Shown: piece by piece, positions 23,901-32,995 of the stretch
Numbering within the stretch: position 1 is the stretch's first letter
How the letters are laid out: the number at the start of each line of letters is the position of its first letter
Assembly (NCBI GenBank): GCA_947624415.1
Contig: CANQKH010000011.1
Location: forward strand, 1 to 50,520
Reading direction: 5' to 3'
Source: an uncultured Clostridia bacterium
Lineage (GTDB): Bacteria > Bacillota > Clostridia > Christensenellales > UBA1242
DNA: 50,520 nucleotides
Position numbers and translations under genes: made by a program
The notes under the pieces: model-generated
Told to the model about the DNA's origin: nothing
The model's database searches: none
The model's input: only the letters and a program-made list of their open reading frames with translations

Positions 23901-24974
23901 TTTTGGAGTAACTTATCCAATTTAACAGATGAAAAGGACCAAGAAATTACTCTTTACGCGCAGTGGGAGCCTACATGGTCAAAGTTTGCTCATAAGGAGT
24001 CGGCAAAGCCAGTGCAACAGGGTGCAACCTATTTAATACAAAGCGCTGAGAATTTAGGATGGCTAATGGGGACAATATCTTTTGGAAGCGCAGAACTCAA
24101 AAATAGTATTAACAGCACAATGTATACATTTAAACAAACAAGGAACATATATTTAACCGATTATCCATGGAACCCAGACGGAATATTTTCTTCTAGGTAT
24201 GACGGAAATGGTTGTTATATATATGACTTGCACAACGAGACAGAGGAAAATAAAGGTATAATTTCTAAAGATTACCAGGGACTATTTGCTCAAACCAGCG
24301 GTGCTAGTCTTCAAAAAATAACAATAATGTCAGGGAACATATTTGGAGCAAATTATGTGGGTTCGATTGTGGGATATGCAACAAATACGTTAATAAAAAA
24401 TTGTATAAATTATGCAAGTGTATCAGGGGATGCTTGTGTTGGAGGTATAGTTGGATACAAAACCGATGACTTATCAAACGCATCCGCAACTATTTCAAGT
24501 TGTATAAATTATGGTAAAGTTATCTGTACCAGTCCTGGCGAACTTTTCAGTAGCAAGGACACAGGCGGAATTGTAGGTCATATAGAAAATGGTATAATAA
24601 AAAGCTGTTATGTTAAGGCGACTATAACAAGTATATATGATATTATTTTGGGAAGCGTTTATTTTGGTGGTATAGCAGGAAATGCCACAAATACAACAAT
24701 TGAGCAATGTGCTTATATTGGGACTATAAAACAGACAGGATATAGTAACGGAATTTGTGCAACGGGAGACGGAGAGGTTAAAGATTGCCTTGTAAGGACA
24801 TCCACTTCCGGACTTGATTTATTCCCTGATTATGAAAATAATTATATTTATTCAACAAATTGTATTGGTTATGTAAATAACGGTTCGCCACAAACAACGG
24901 CAGAAATGGACTATACAAATTGGACGACTATAAATGGTCAATGGTTTCCTAAGGGGCTTACTTGGCTTGCATAA
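20955..24974 (+). CDS. Large repeat-built surface protein (DUF6273-like x2, InlB-type x3, GLUG x3-4)
   Basis: A 1339-residue protein after AAGGAGGGG. The N-terminus has a signal or signal-anchor segment (about 9-36) without a clear A-x-A site. Residues about 52-370 and 370-700 are two copies of one unit, each running from IxELWDSS through VTIGGLxWTPT, MYGTSxMRSVVLNNGG, KYIVTPxxVSWQ and LWLPS to VRPAFHLNL, a DUF6273-like module. About 700-1004 holds three InlB/Listeria-Bacteroides-type repeats (TLTLYAQWEA, TLTAEWTP, ITLYAQWEP). About 1130-1265 holds GLUG-type repeats (GSIVGYATNTLIKNC, GGIVGYKTDD, GGIVGHIENGIIKSC, GGIAGNATNTTIEQC). There is no LPXTG, SLH or C-terminal helix, so it may be held by its N-terminal helix or secreted. 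An adhesin or matrix role is likely by architecture only. Confidence 0.9.
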   Translation: MKKIIKSGIFKTFVIITCLFMSLSSLMIGLNFCGIIYMESGDAFNSSDSYTTIGEIWDSSHSKFIKGTLDSLLQAISGRQATSSNMKKLEDMTPDFFENGLTSSTLKTNNSNREIVVTIGGLKWTPTYLSRDMDDNIILTLWLTDSKQIGNELFAPGKTFDSLGRATWNSGYTPSGDTSTAPYPEDMYGTSYMRSVVLNNGGYYKTYTRDTSLTLATKYALSVFETFTMGSFRKYIVTPYNVSWQYEECAKDIFHCTYNLPNESLSTLNTGFERGHDYTGIEHYTDWGDDFLWLPSYTEIGDGNINGIWGTSVEQRRNYDDTGLRSGYDYEAATLMTSNGFYVDALYVESVYGVRPAFHLNLSLAAASALTINELWDSSSSEFDLNNVNTLLRTISGNSSASITNTAPVDDLANKKTTAADINKETKILVTIGGLNWTPTFLSKDKNKNTILTLWLDNPSQLYGLYGNSPYFIFSGGLAPWSQYPGTSTLVNYPANMYGTSFMRSVVLNNGGQYATSDTTTISYAQFSDSVFAPFTMGDLTKYIVTPQDVSWQESDQSAKTYWGETYNYPNEDLTTSTDFCLFNTFGRPPQTVADLNYTSKTGYTAWGKDYLWLPSAFEIGRLNDDTQAGLWQVTFMQRHQINESWLRSGGEGGMENAQCNISLLMGTGTYIMTKQLATTTTLYNYSVRPAFHLNLTAVCESLNTYNITFSGNGGKVNGRTSINHSGYGYHKNEDLTVYADQDSIQDSATTLYLYRAGYKFLGFTTNSSSPSTTNKLYEVKDGKFTIPNLGNGGTLTLYAQWEARSYSITFDSGGKTLTEGTLPSSVTLNYDDTGTTKYTIPPAKSNIPKTQGYEFSGWKNESNKKIYQPEQQVAIKDLFNISTQSGVYNISNITLTAEWTPITYKVKFDLNTIDIRNEKLFTTPTGSPSITDMSSSNLTPSNGIYTLTYDQLYLVENNFVCNGYHLLGFRTNAGATVTLYGFWSNLSNLTDEKDQEITLYAQWEPTWSKFAHKESAKPVQQGATYLIQSAENLGWLMGTISFGSAELKNSINSTMYTFKQTRNIYLTDYPWNPDGIFSSRYDGNGCYIYDLHNETEENKGIISKDYQGLFAQTSGASLQKITIMSGNIFGANYVGSIVGYATNTLIKNCINYASVSGDACVGGIVGYKTDDLSNASATISSCINYGKVICTSPGELFSSKDTGGIVGHIENGIIKSCYVKATITSIYDIILGSVYFGGIAGNATNTTIEQCAYIGTIKQTGYSNGICATGDGEVKDCLVRTSTSGLDLFPDYENNYIYSTNCIGYVNNGSPQTTAEMDYTNWTTINGQWFPKGLTWLA

Positions 24975-24983
24975 ACATATTAT

Positions 24984-25015
24984 AAAAGGATGTCGAATTC
25001 TTGACATCCTTTTTA
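24984..25015 (+). terminator. Terminator of the repeat surface protein gene
   Basis: Eleven-base perfect stem AAAAGGATGTC (24984-24994) with GACATCCTTTT (25003-25013). Confidence 0.93.
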
Positions 25016-25048
25016 AACATTAAAATTTTAAAATACTCTCTTAATATT

Positions 25049-25076
25049 TTGAAAAAAGTAAAATTTGTGCTAATAT
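25049..25076 (+). promoter_or_regulatory. Promoter with predicted leaderless start (holB)
   Basis: TTGAAA (25049-25054), 16-base spacer, extended -10 TGC-TAATAT (25071-25076). The holB ATG starts seven bases after the -10 and has no Shine-Dalgarno site. Confidence 0.68.
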
Positions 25077-25082
25077 ATTATC

Positions 25083-26036
25083 ATGAATGATATTTTACAT
25101 GATATAGTTCTTTCTTCAAATGAGTTTAAAATGTTGGAAAACGAGTTAAAAGATGGCAAGATGGCAAAATCAATACTTCTTATTTCAAAGGATGAAAAAT
25201 ATAGTTTTTATTTTGCCAAACTTTTATCATGTCTTTTGTTTGATAGAGATATAAAGGATGAGAGCGAAAATTATATAAAAGTTTTTTCAAATTCACATCC
25301 CGATTTAAAAATATATCCTTCAAAGGGAAAATTACTTGTGCAGGATAGCGAGGATATAGTTTTTGAAAGTGCTGTAAAACCCATATTTGCTGATAAAAAA
25401 ATATTTATTATAAATAAGATTGAAGAGAGTATGGAGGCTGCTCAAAACAAACTTTTGAAGACTCTTGAAGAGCCACTACCAAACGTTTACTTTATTTTAA
25501 CAACAAAGGTTTTAAGTCAGGTTTTGCCAACGATCAGGTCGCGTTGCACAAAGATAGAATTGGGGAAAATAAAAGACATCGAAAAATATATGCCCCAGCA
25601 AAACAAAACTCTTGCACTTGCACTGAGTGATGGATATATAGGGTTTGCTCAAAAATATGCAAGCATGGAAAATTTGGATGAAATATTTAATTCAACGCTT
25701 GACATTGTTACAAAATTAAAAAGTAGCAAAAATGTATTAAAGTTTTCAACAAAATTGTTGGCTTTTGAAAACGAGAAAGAACTTATATTTGAAATATTAT
25801 CTCTTATTTTTGAAGATTTGCTGTATTTGAAAAATGGCAAACAAAATCTTATGAGATTAAAAACAAGCATTACCCAACTAGAAAGTGTTGAAAGAGAATA
25901 CACCGTTGAGGCAATAATTGAAATAGAAAAACTTATAAATAAGGCGATGCTGGAATTAAGTTACAATTGTAATTTTAATGTTGTTATTGAAAATCTTATA
26001 CTTAATATTTTGGAGGTAAAATACTTATGCAAGTGA
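25083..26036 (+). CDS. holB: DNA polymerase III clamp-loader delta' subunit
   Basis: HolB is the structural delta' subunit of the clamp loader that opens the beta clamp. The 317 residues show the AAA+ core of the family, with AAQNKLLKTLEEPLPNVYFILTT and the SRC motif (IRSRC), but no Walker A loop: the position reads LLISKDEKYSF. That fits a stator subunit that does not hydrolyse ATP. The zinc-binding cysteine cluster of many bacterial delta' proteins is also missing. It overlaps ricT by ten bases. The order holB-ricT is conserved in Firmicutes; yabA, which normally follows, is absent. Confidence 0.9.
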   Translation: MNDILHDIVLSSNEFKMLENELKDGKMAKSILLISKDEKYSFYFAKLLSCLLFDRDIKDESENYIKVFSNSHPDLKIYPSKGKLLVQDSEDIVFESAVKPIFADKKIFIINKIEESMEAAQNKLLKTLEEPLPNVYFILTTKVLSQVLPTIRSRCTKIELGKIKDIEKYMPQQNKTLALALSDGYIGFAQKYASMENLDEIFNSTLDIVTKLKSSKNVLKFSTKLLAFENEKELIFEILSLIFEDLLYLKNGKQNLMRLKTSITQLESVEREYTVEAIIEIEKLINKAMLELSYNCNFNVVIENLILNILEVKYLCK

Positions 26037-26854
26037 AAGTTGTAAATGCAAAATTTAGAAATGGTGTTCACAGTTATTCGTTTAGTCCAAGAAATTTAGA
26101 TTTAAAGATTGGTGATTATGTTATTGTTGAAACAGAAAAGGGGCGAGACATTGTTCGAATAACAAGTGATATTGAATATATAGATGACAGTTCTCTCCCA
26201 GAGCCATTAAAAGAAGTTGTGAAGGTTGCCGATGCACAAGAGTATAGGCTCGCGCAAGAAAATTATAAGAAGGCAGAGGGGTTGCTTGATGAGGTTAAAG
26301 AAATTGTCAAGGGTGAGAATCTTGAAATGAAGGTTATTTCTGTCGAATGCAACTATGATTTTTCAAGAATGACAATAAATTTTACTGCTGATAATAGAGT
26401 TGATTTCAGGGACTTGGTCAAGAAACTAGCAGAAACTTACAAAGTGCGAATTGAATTGAGGCAGATTGGGCCTCGTGATGCAACTCGAATTTTGGGAGGA
26501 CTTGGAATATGTGGAAAAGAATGTTGTTGCAAGCAGGGATTTGGAATTAATGACCACGTATCGATAAAAATGGCGAAAAATCAAAATTTATCTTTAAATC
26601 CGACCAATATTTCTGGACTTTGCGGAAAACTTTTGTGTTGTATTGCTTATGAAAATCCCTACTACGAAGAAGTAATGAAATTAATGCCAAAGGTTAATTC
26701 CAAAGTGCAAACTCCAGATGGTGAAGGGATTGTGGTTTATAATGACTTGTTAAAGCAGGTTGTATCTGTAAAATTTAGCAGTGATGATGATAGTGAAATT
26801 AAAGAATATCCTCTAAATGACTTAAAGCCAAACAAAGAGGGAAAAGATAAATGA
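26027..26854 (+). CDS. ricT: RicT (YaaT), PSP1-domain regulator of RNA maturation
   Basis: RicT (YaaT) is a member of the RicA-RicF-RicT complex that stimulates RNase Y-dependent mRNA processing in B. subtilis and binds iron-sulfur clusters. The 275 residues carry the PSP1 domain with CGKECCCKQGF and ISGLCGKLLCCIAYE, which hold the conserved cysteines, and the nearly invariant VSIKMAKNQNLSLNP. TTGGAGG precedes the ATG. It overlaps holB upstream and trmN6 downstream (ATGA). Confidence 0.95.
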   Translation: MQVKVVNAKFRNGVHSYSFSPRNLDLKIGDYVIVETEKGRDIVRITSDIEYIDDSSLPEPLKEVVKVADAQEYRLAQENYKKAEGLLDEVKEIVKGENLEMKVISVECNYDFSRMTINFTADNRVDFRDLVKKLAETYKVRIELRQIGPRDATRILGGLGICGKECCCKQGFGINDHVSIKMAKNQNLSLNPTNISGLCGKLLCCIAYENPYYEEVMKLMPKVNSKVQTPDGEGIVVYNDLLKQVVSVKFSSDDDSEIKEYPLNDLKPNKEGKDK

Positions 26855-27579
26855 TTTTAAATAAAGGTGAGCAGATAGAGGATTTGCAATGCGAAGGACT
26901 TAAAGTCATACAGGATAAAAATCTTTATACTTTTACCTGCGATTCTGCAATTTTGGCAAACTTTATCTCTCTTAAAAAAAATGAAATTGCCTTAGAAATT
27001 GGGTGCGGATGTGGTGTAATATCAATTTTGCTGACAAAAAAAGTAAAGTTTAAAAAGATTTATGCCATTGAGTTACAGCCTAAAATGGCAGAACTTGCAC
27101 GAAGAAATGTGAAATTAAATGGCGTAGAAGATAAAATAGAAATAATAAACGATGATATTTTATTATATGATAGATATTTCAAAAAGGGGGAATTTGATGT
27201 TGTTTTTTCAAATCCTCCATATATGCTTTCTAGTGGTGATAAAAATGCAAGCGAAGTCCGTAATATTGCAAGGCATGATTTTGCTTTGCCTCTTGAAAAA
27301 TTCTGTCAAATTTCAAGTGCACTTCTAAAAGAGGGAGGAAGACTTTATGTGGTTTATACAGCCACAAGAAGTGCAGAACTTATATATAATTTAAAGAAAG
27401 AAAGGCTTGAACCAAAAAAAATGTTTTTCACGCAAAATGGCAAAGGCAAGATTAAATTAATTGTCATCGAGGCAGTGAAGGGCGGTCATCAAGGAATAAA
27501 GGTTTTGCCTGAACTTGTAACAAATGAGAAAACGGGAGAATATAAGGCTGACAATTACTATAAAAATAGTCAAAATTAA
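26851..27579 (+). CDS. tRNA1(Val) adenine-N6 methyltransferase-like protein
   Basis: A 242-residue class I SAM-dependent methyltransferase of the TrmN6/YabB type, expected to methylate adenine in a tRNA. Motif I is ALEIGCGCGVISILL (about 49-63), and the catalytic motif is NPPY (SNPPYMLSSGDKNASEVRNIARHD), which fits N6-adenine methylation. The order after ricT is the usual one (B. subtilis yabB). ATG overlaps the ricT stop. The symbol trmN6 is not given because the exact tRNA target cannot be read here. Confidence 0.9.
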   Translation: MILNKGEQIEDLQCEGLKVIQDKNLYTFTCDSAILANFISLKKNEIALEIGCGCGVISILLTKKVKFKKIYAIELQPKMAELARRNVKLNGVEDKIEIINDDILLYDRYFKKGEFDVVFSNPPYMLSSGDKNASEVRNIARHDFALPLEKFCQISSALLKEGGRLYVVYTATRSAELIYNLKKERLEPKKMFFTQNGKGKIKLIVIEAVKGGHQGIKVLPELVTNEKTGEYKADNYYKNSQN

Positions 27580-27608
27580 ATGCAATTAAAACTATATTTT
27601 TGAATTTG

Positions 27609-27637
27609 TTGACTTTTGGCGATAAATATTGTATAAT
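27609..27637 (+). promoter_or_regulatory. Promoter of typA
   Basis: TTGACT (27609-27614), 17-base spacer, TATAAT (27632-27637); GAGG and the ATG follow. Confidence 0.8.
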
Positions 27638-27662
27638 CTCTTAGTTTTATGTGAGGATAATT

Positions 27663-29495
27663 ATGATTAATGAAAAAATTAGAAATATTGCAATTATTGC
27701 CCATGTTGACCATGGCAAAACATCTCTTGTCAATGAACTATTAAAACAGGGTTCGGTATTTAGAGATAATCAAGTTGTTGAAGATAGAGTTATGGACTCA
27801 AACGCCCTTGAAAGAGAAAGAGGAATTACGATTTTATCCAAAAATTGCTCTTGTATTTATAATGATGTTAAAATAAATATAATCGACACTCCAGGACACG
27901 CAGATTTTGGAGGCGAGGTTGAACGTGTGCTTAAAATGGTTGATGGCGTTTTGCTTGTGGTTGATGCATTCGAGGGACCAATGCCTCAAACGAGATTTGT
28001 TCTTGAAAAGGCATTGGCGTTAAAATTAAAGGTTATTGTCGTTATAAACAAAATTGACAGGCCAGATTCAAGAATAAGCGAAGTTGTTGATGAAGTTCTT
28101 GAATTATTTTTGGAACTTGATGCCGATGACGAACAATTAAATTCACCATTTATTTTTGCATCTGCAAGACAGGGAAGGGCAAGTGAAGATATGAATGAGA
28201 GCGGAAAGGATATGAAACCGCTATTCCAAAAAATATTAGATTATATTCCAGCCCCAGAAGGCGACGAAAATTCTCCACTTCAAATGTTGGTATCTTCGGC
28301 GGAGCATAATGATTATGTTGGAAAACTCGCCGTTGGGAAAATTTCACGAGGTGGCATTTCAATAGGTCAAAATGTAACTTTATGTAACTATCATGATGAT
28401 AAAAAAATGATTAAATCAAAAGTTGTAAGCCTTTTTGTTTTTGAGGGGCTTAAAAAAGTTCCGGTTGAAAAGGCTGAGGTTGGAGAGATTGTTTGTGTTG
28501 CTGGTCTTGACGGCATTCAAATTGGTGATACCATTTGCGACAACGCACTAATTGAGCCTATTGAATTTGTAAAGATTGCCGAGCCAAGTGTTGAAATGAC
28601 ATTTATGGTAAATGACAGTCCTTTTGCAGGCAAGGAAGGAAAATTTGTAACATCTCGTCATTTAAGGGACAGGCTATACAAGGAAGCGGTAAAGGATTTA
28701 TCTTTGCGTGTTACTGATGGACAAACTGCCGAGCAATTTGTTGTTGGCGGAAGAGGAGAAATGCACTTGTCTATTTTAATTGAAAATATGAGAAGAGATG
28801 GTTATGAATTTCAAGTTTCAATGCCAAAGGTTCTCATAAAGGAAATAAATGGGGTAAAATGTGAACCAGTTGACCAATTGATTTTGGATGTCCCAGAAGA
28901 TTGCACGGGAATTGTAATGCAAAAAATGGGAATAAGAAAGGGTGAACTTGTTCAAATGACTCCTCACGGGAATAGAATCAAAATGGAATTTTTAATTCCA
29001 TCAAGAGGTCTTTTTGGATTTAAGAGTGAACTTTTAACTGATACAAGGGGAGAAGGTGTAATAAATTCAATATTTTACGATTATGAACCTTGGAAGGGAG
29101 AAATAAAAAGAAGAGAGTATGGCTCATTGATTGCCCATGAAGATGGCGAAACTATAGTTTATGGACTTTATAATGCACAAGAAAGAGGTGAACTGTTTGT
29201 TGGACCAGGTGTAAGTGTTTATGCAGGGATGGTGGTAGGCTCAAACCCAAAAGGTGGAGATATTGTAGTTAATGTATGCAAGAAGAAACACCTTTCAAAC
29301 ATGAGAGCATCAGGGTCTGATGAGGCATTAAGACTCACTCCTGCAAGAAAGATGAGCCTTGAAGATGATATTGAATTTTTGGCTGACGACGAAATACTTG
29401 AGGTAACACCAAAGAGTTTAAGAATAAGAAAAATTATTCTCGACCACAATCTACGCAATAGAGAAAGAGGCAAAATTTTAAGAGGGGAAGTGTAA
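27663..29495 (+). CDS. typA: Translational GTPase TypA/BipA
   Basis: TypA/BipA is an EF-G-like GTPase involved in ribosome assembly and stress or cold adaptation. The 610-residue protein has G1 [10 protein letters not shown] (about 13-22), the switch [14 protein letters not shown]3 DTPGHADFG and G4 NKIDRPDSR, followed by domains II, III and V, and the TypA-specific C-terminal domain ([43 protein letters not shown]). The ATG at 27663 follows GAGG; a GTG at 27651 is in frame but has no ribosome site. It is monocistronic with its own terminator. Confidence 0.97.
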   Translation: MINEKIRNIAIIAHVDHGKTSLVNELLKQGSVFRDNQVVEDRVMDSNALERERGITILSKNCSCIYNDVKINIIDTPGHADFGGEVERVLKMVDGVLLVVDAFEGPMPQTRFVLEKALALKLKVIVVINKIDRPDSRISEVVDEVLELFLELDADDEQLNSPFIFASARQGRASEDMNESGKDMKPLFQKILDYIPAPEGDENSPLQMLVSSAEHNDYVGKLAVGKISRGGISIGQNVTLCNYHDDKKMIKSKVVSLFVFEGLKKVPVEKAEVGEIVCVAGLDGIQIGDTICDNALIEPIEFVKIAEPSVEMTFMVNDSPFAGKEGKFVTSRHLRDRLYKEAVKDLSLRVTDGQTAEQFVVGGRGEMHLSILIENMRRDGYEFQVSMPKVLIKEINGVKCEPVDQLILDVPEDCTGIVMQKMGIRKGELVQMTPHGNRIKMEFLIPSRGLFGFKSELLTDTRGEGVINSIFYDYEPWKGEIKRREYGSLIAHEDGETIVYGLYNAQERGELFVGPGVSVYAGMVVGSNPKGGDIVVNVCKKKHLSNMRASGSDEALRLTPARKMSLEDDIEFLADDEILEVTPKSLRIRKIILDHNLRNRERGKILRGEV

Positions 29496-29518
29496 AAATA
29501 ATAAAAATTCCCCTTTTT
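29483..29518 (+). terminator. Terminator of typA
   Basis: AGGGGAA (29483-29489), inside the end of typA, pairs with TTCCCCT (29508-29514), then a T tract. Confidence 0.82.
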
Positions 29519-29727
29519 ATTTAAAAAAATAGATGATTTTATGCTATTTTTAATAAAAAAACAATGTTACAATGCTGAATATGTTTCTATGATAGAGGAG
29601 CATATTAAGGATAGAATTATAAGATTTAATATTCTTGACAACAAAGAAAAACCAATTTACAAATTTTGCGAGCAACATTACCCAAATATAATTCAAGAAT
29701 TGCAAGAACAACAAAAAGGAGAAAAAT

Positions 29728-30516
29728 ATGATAAACAAATACAAGTCAATTATAGAGAAAAAATACAATGAATATGATGAGGATGAGCGATTTGAAAGAA
29801 AATCGCAAAGATTTGAATATTTGACAACAATGAGATATATTCAAAAATATCTCAAAAAGGGTTGTAAGATTTTGGAGATAGGTGCTGGAACGGGAAGATA
29901 TTCCATTGCATTAGCGAAAATGGGTTACGATGTTACTGCGGTTGACCTCGTTGACAAAAATTTGCAAGTTTTAAGACAAAAGAGCAAAGGATTAAAAAAT
30001 CTCACAAGTTTGCAAGGTGATGCCATGGATTTATCAATGCTAGAAGATAATCAATTTGATATAGTTTTAAATTTAGGGCCAATGTATCATTTATTCAATA
30101 AGGAAGACAAGGACAAGGCAATTGCGGAAAGTATAAGAGTTTGTAAAACTAACGGGATTTTAATGTTTGCTTATCTTTCTCATGCTTCTATTGTTTGGGG
30201 ATATGGTGTAAGAAAGGGGGAAATATTAAGTCTTGCAAATTGCTTAGAGAAGGATGGAAGAATAAAAGATATCCCTGAAGAAGTATTTAGTTCGTTTTAT
30301 ATTGAAGATTTTGCAAAGCAATTTGACAATACAGGCACTAAATTTTTAAAAAATATTGCAACAGATGGAGTTGCTCCAATGATGAGAGATTATATAGATG
30401 ACAAAATAAGTGAGGAGGAATATAACCTGTTGCTAGAATGGCATTTCGCAACTTGTGAAAGATTAGATCAACAGGGATTAAGTTCTCATTTGCTTTATAT
30501 TTGCCAAAAAGAATGA
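29728..30516 (+). CDS. Class I SAM-dependent methyltransferase
   Basis: A 262-residue methyltransferase with motif I ILEIGAGTGRYSIALA (about 47-62), the acidic loop VTAVDLV and motif IV FDIVLNLGPMYHL. Family members of this type (Methyltransf_11/25-like) act on small molecules or other unknown substrates. GAGAAAAATATG gives AAGGAG before the start. It is followed by a peptidase S51-like gene 63 bases downstream. The substrate cannot be inferred. Confidence 0.9.
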   Translation: MINKYKSIIEKKYNEYDEDERFERKSQRFEYLTTMRYIQKYLKKGCKILEIGAGTGRYSIALAKMGYDVTAVDLVDKNLQVLRQKSKGLKNLTSLQGDAMDLSMLEDNQFDIVLNLGPMYHLFNKEDKDKAIAESIRVCKTNGILMFAYLSHASIVWGYGVRKGEILSLANCLEKDGRIKDIPEEVFSSFYIEDFAKQFDNTGTKFLKNIATDGVAPMMRDYIDDKISEEEYNLLLEWHFATCERLDQQGLSSHLLYICQKE

Positions 30517-30579
30517 AAAAAGTGCTAAAAATTGCAAAAAAAACATTAAAAATAAGAAAATTTTGAAAAAGGAATAAAA

Positions 30580-31302
30580 ATGACAATAATTTTAACGAGT
30601 ATATTAGCAACTCATATAAGAGATGAAAATGGTATAAAAACATCAATACCGCTAGAAGATACAAATGAAATTTTGACAAATATAAAAAAATATTTGAAAG
30701 GTTATAATAAAATTGTATATGTTGCGAATAATCCCAAAAACATAGAAGAAAATGATGTTAGAATAGTGCCAGTATTTGAAAGTTTTGATAAAACGGGATT
30801 AAATTTTAAGGAAAAAATACTTTTAGATTGCAGAAATTCACGCCAAGCAAAAGAGATATTGACGGGAGCGGATTTGATAATTTTAAGTGGCGGCAAATGT
30901 ATATGTCAAAAGAAATCTTTTAGAAAGATTGGATTAAAGAAATTTTTACAAACATATAAAGGTGTTGTTATAGGCATATCTGCGGGGACTATGAATATGT
31001 GCAAAACCGTTGCAAACTTTCCTGAGGAAAGGGCGGATTTAAGGGAAAGAAGATGGCTGAGAGGCTTAGGCTTTTTTGACGAGATTATTATTCCTCATTT
31101 TGATGGAGAGACGAAGACCTATCAAATTGAGTGCGATGAAGTTGATTTAATCAATGACTATGTTTTGCCAATGTCATACAAGCATAAATTTTTAGGCTTG
31201 CCCAATTTTTCTTATGTGCTTATTGACGATGATGGGAATGTTTTTTATTATGGAGATATGTATACAATTCTTAATGGAAAAGTAAGCAAACGAGAAAATT
31301 AA
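30580..31302 (+). CDS. Peptidase S51-like (dipeptidase E / cyanophycinase fold) protein
   Basis: A 240-residue protein with the class I glutamine-amidotransferase-like fold of family S51, such as aspartyl dipeptidase and cyanophycinase. The nucleophile is S134 in the elbow VVIGISAGTMNM. LILSGGKCICQ (about 99-109) gives the oxyanion region, and IIPHFDGETKTYQ probably supplies the catalytic histidine. The substrate specificity is unknown. GGAATAAAAATG has AAGGA before the start. It has its own terminator. Possibly co-transcribed with the methyltransferase upstream. Confidence 0.85.
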   Translation: MTIILTSILATHIRDENGIKTSIPLEDTNEILTNIKKYLKGYNKIVYVANNPKNIEENDVRIVPVFESFDKTGLNFKEKILLDCRNSRQAKEILTGADLIILSGGKCICQKKSFRKIGLKKFLQTYKGVVIGISAGTMNMCKTVANFPEERADLRERRWLRGLGFFDEIIIPHFDGETKTYQIECDEVDLINDYVLPMSYKHKFLGLPNFSYVLIDDDGNVFYYGDMYTILNGKVSKREN

Positions 31303-31306
31303 CAAA

Positions 31307-31335
31307 AAATCTTGCTAAATTGCAAGATTTTTTTT
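31307..31335 (+). terminator. Terminator after the S51-like gene
   Basis: Stem AAATCTTGC (31307-31315) with GCAAGATTT (31322-31330), then a T tract. Confidence 0.92.
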
Positions 31336-31349
31336 AGGAACGCAAGAAC

Positions 31350-31366
31350 AACGATGAGTTTACGAG
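31350..31366 (+). repeat. Dispersed repeat, copy 1 (AACGATGAGTTTACGAG)
   Basis: A 17-base sequence just downstream of a terminator. It occurs identically at 39657-39673, again just after a terminator, and the bases before it are also similar (GGAAYGCA). Confidence 0.85.
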
Positions 31367-31511
31367 TCATTTTCTTGTATTTTTCTTTAATTTTTAAAAG
31401 TTAATGCTTAAATTAGTATTGTTTCTTACGTGGTTACAAAGTAAATATAATAAAAAAACAAAATAAAAAAATAATATTGAAAAATCAAATACGAATTTAA
31501 ACAATATATGC

Positions 31512-31517
31512 TATAAT
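31512..31517 (+). promoter_or_regulatory. Extended -10 promoter of the FAD oxidoreductase gene
   Basis: TGC-TATAAT ending at 31517, with no convincing -35 at 16-18 bases. The ATG follows after 40 bases with AAGGAG. Confidence 0.5.
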
Positions 31518-31557
31518 AATTCTTGTGTGATTGAAATTCAAATATAAGGAGATAAAT

Positions 31558-32931
31558 ATGGAATATGATGTAATTATAATTGGGGCAGGACCAGGGGGAA
31601 TTTTTTCTGCAATAGAATTAATAAATAAAATGCCAAAAATAAAAGTTGCAATTTTTGAAGCGGGGAATTCTCTAGATTGTAGAAAATGTCCTATTGACGG
31701 AAAGAAAGTGAAGAGTTGTATCAACTGTAAGACTTGTTCAATAATGAGTGGCTTTGGTGGAGCGGGTGCGTTTTCTGATGGTAAATATAACATAACCAAT
31801 GATTTTGGTGGAACTCTTTATGAATATATTGGTAAAGAGCGTGCCTTGGAGCTTATGCATTATGTAGATGAGATTAATCTAAGGCATGGAGGAGAAGGAA
31901 CAAAATTATATTCAACTGCTGGAACTAAATTTAAAAAAGTATGTATTCAACATGACTTGCACTTGCTAGATGCTTCTGTTCGACATTTGGGGACAGATGT
32001 TAATTATGTTGTCTTAAACAATTTATATTTAGAATTAAAGGAAAAAGTTGATTTTTATTTCAATACACCTGTAAAAACTATAAAAATTATAGAAAATGGA
32101 TATGAAATAGAATGTAAGGAGGGGAAATTTGCCTGCCATAAGTGTATTGTATCTGTTGGGCGAAGTGGCAGTAAATGGATGGAAAATATATGTAAGGAGC
32201 TTGATATTCCCGTTCAGTCAAACAGGGTTGATATCGGTGTCCGTGTGGAACTTCCCGCCGAAGTGTTTACCGATTTAACAGATGAATTATATGAGAGCAA
32301 GATAGTATATTGCACAAAAAAGTATGGTGATAAAGTTCGAACATTCTGCATGAATCCAAGAGGAATAGTTGTAAATGAGAATACAAACGGAATTATCACT
32401 GTGAATGGTCATAGTTATGAAGATTCATCAAAGCAAACAAATAACACGAATTTTGCTTTGCTTGTATCAAAAACATTTTCAGAACCTTTCAAAGATTCTA
32501 ATGGATATGGTGAGGCGATTGCAAAACTCAGCAATATGCTTGGAGGAGGTGTAATAGTTCAACGATTTGGTGATTTGGTAAGAGGAAGGCGTTCTACACC
32601 AAAACGAATAAGCGATGCTTTTATAACTCCAACATTACAAGCCACACCAGGCGATTTAAGTTTAGTATTGCCAAAACGTATTCTTGACGGAATTATTGAA
32701 ATGATTTACGCACTAGATAAGGTTGCTCCTGGAACGGCAAATGATGATACCTTGCTATATGGAGTGGAGGTAAAATTTTATACTATGCACGTTGAAGTTG
32801 ACAACAATCTTGAAACACGTTACAAGGGATTATATATTATTGGTGATGGAAGTGGAGTAACTCATTCACTTTCACAGGCATCAGCAAGTGGAATATATGT
32901 GGCTCAAGAAATAATTGAAAGCATGAAATAA
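31558..32931 (+). CDS. FAD-dependent oxidoreductase of the COG2509 type
   Basis: A 457-residue flavoprotein. The dinucleotide site is VIIIGAGPGGIFSAIEL at the N-terminus. It has the cysteine-rich insertion CRKCPIDGKKVKSCINCKTC followed by GFGGAGAFSDGKYN, typical of the 'uncharacterised FAD-dependent dehydrogenase' group in anaerobic Firmicutes. The second FAD contact is GLYIIGDGSGVTHSLSQASASG near the C-terminus. The physiological substrate is not known. The ATG at 31558 follows AAGGAG. It is monocistronic. Confidence 0.9.
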   Translation: MEYDVIIIGAGPGGIFSAIELINKMPKIKVAIFEAGNSLDCRKCPIDGKKVKSCINCKTCSIMSGFGGAGAFSDGKYNITNDFGGTLYEYIGKERALELMHYVDEINLRHGGEGTKLYSTAGTKFKKVCIQHDLHLLDASVRHLGTDVNYVVLNNLYLELKEKVDFYFNTPVKTIKIIENGYEIECKEGKFACHKCIVSVGRSGSKWMENICKELDIPVQSNRVDIGVRVELPAEVFTDLTDELYESKIVYCTKKYGDKVRTFCMNPRGIVVNENTNGIITVNGHSYEDSSKQTNNTNFALLVSKTFSEPFKDSNGYGEAIAKLSNMLGGGVIVQRFGDLVRGRRSTPKRISDAFITPTLQATPGDLSLVLPKRILDGIIEMIYALDKVAPGTANDDTLLYGVEVKFYTMHVEVDNNLETRYKGLYIIGDGSGVTHSLSQASASGIYVAQEIIESMK

Positions 32932-32995
32932 AACTAAAATATTAAAACATAATAATTAATGTAAAAATTTAAAAAACATAGATAATTATAAAAAT

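Noticed and set aside
29541-29771. 76-residue open frame after typA (start 29541)
   Set aside because: No Shine-Dalgarno site, a 44-base overlap with the methyltransferase gene and no recognisable domain. Could be a remnant, but is not supported as a gene.
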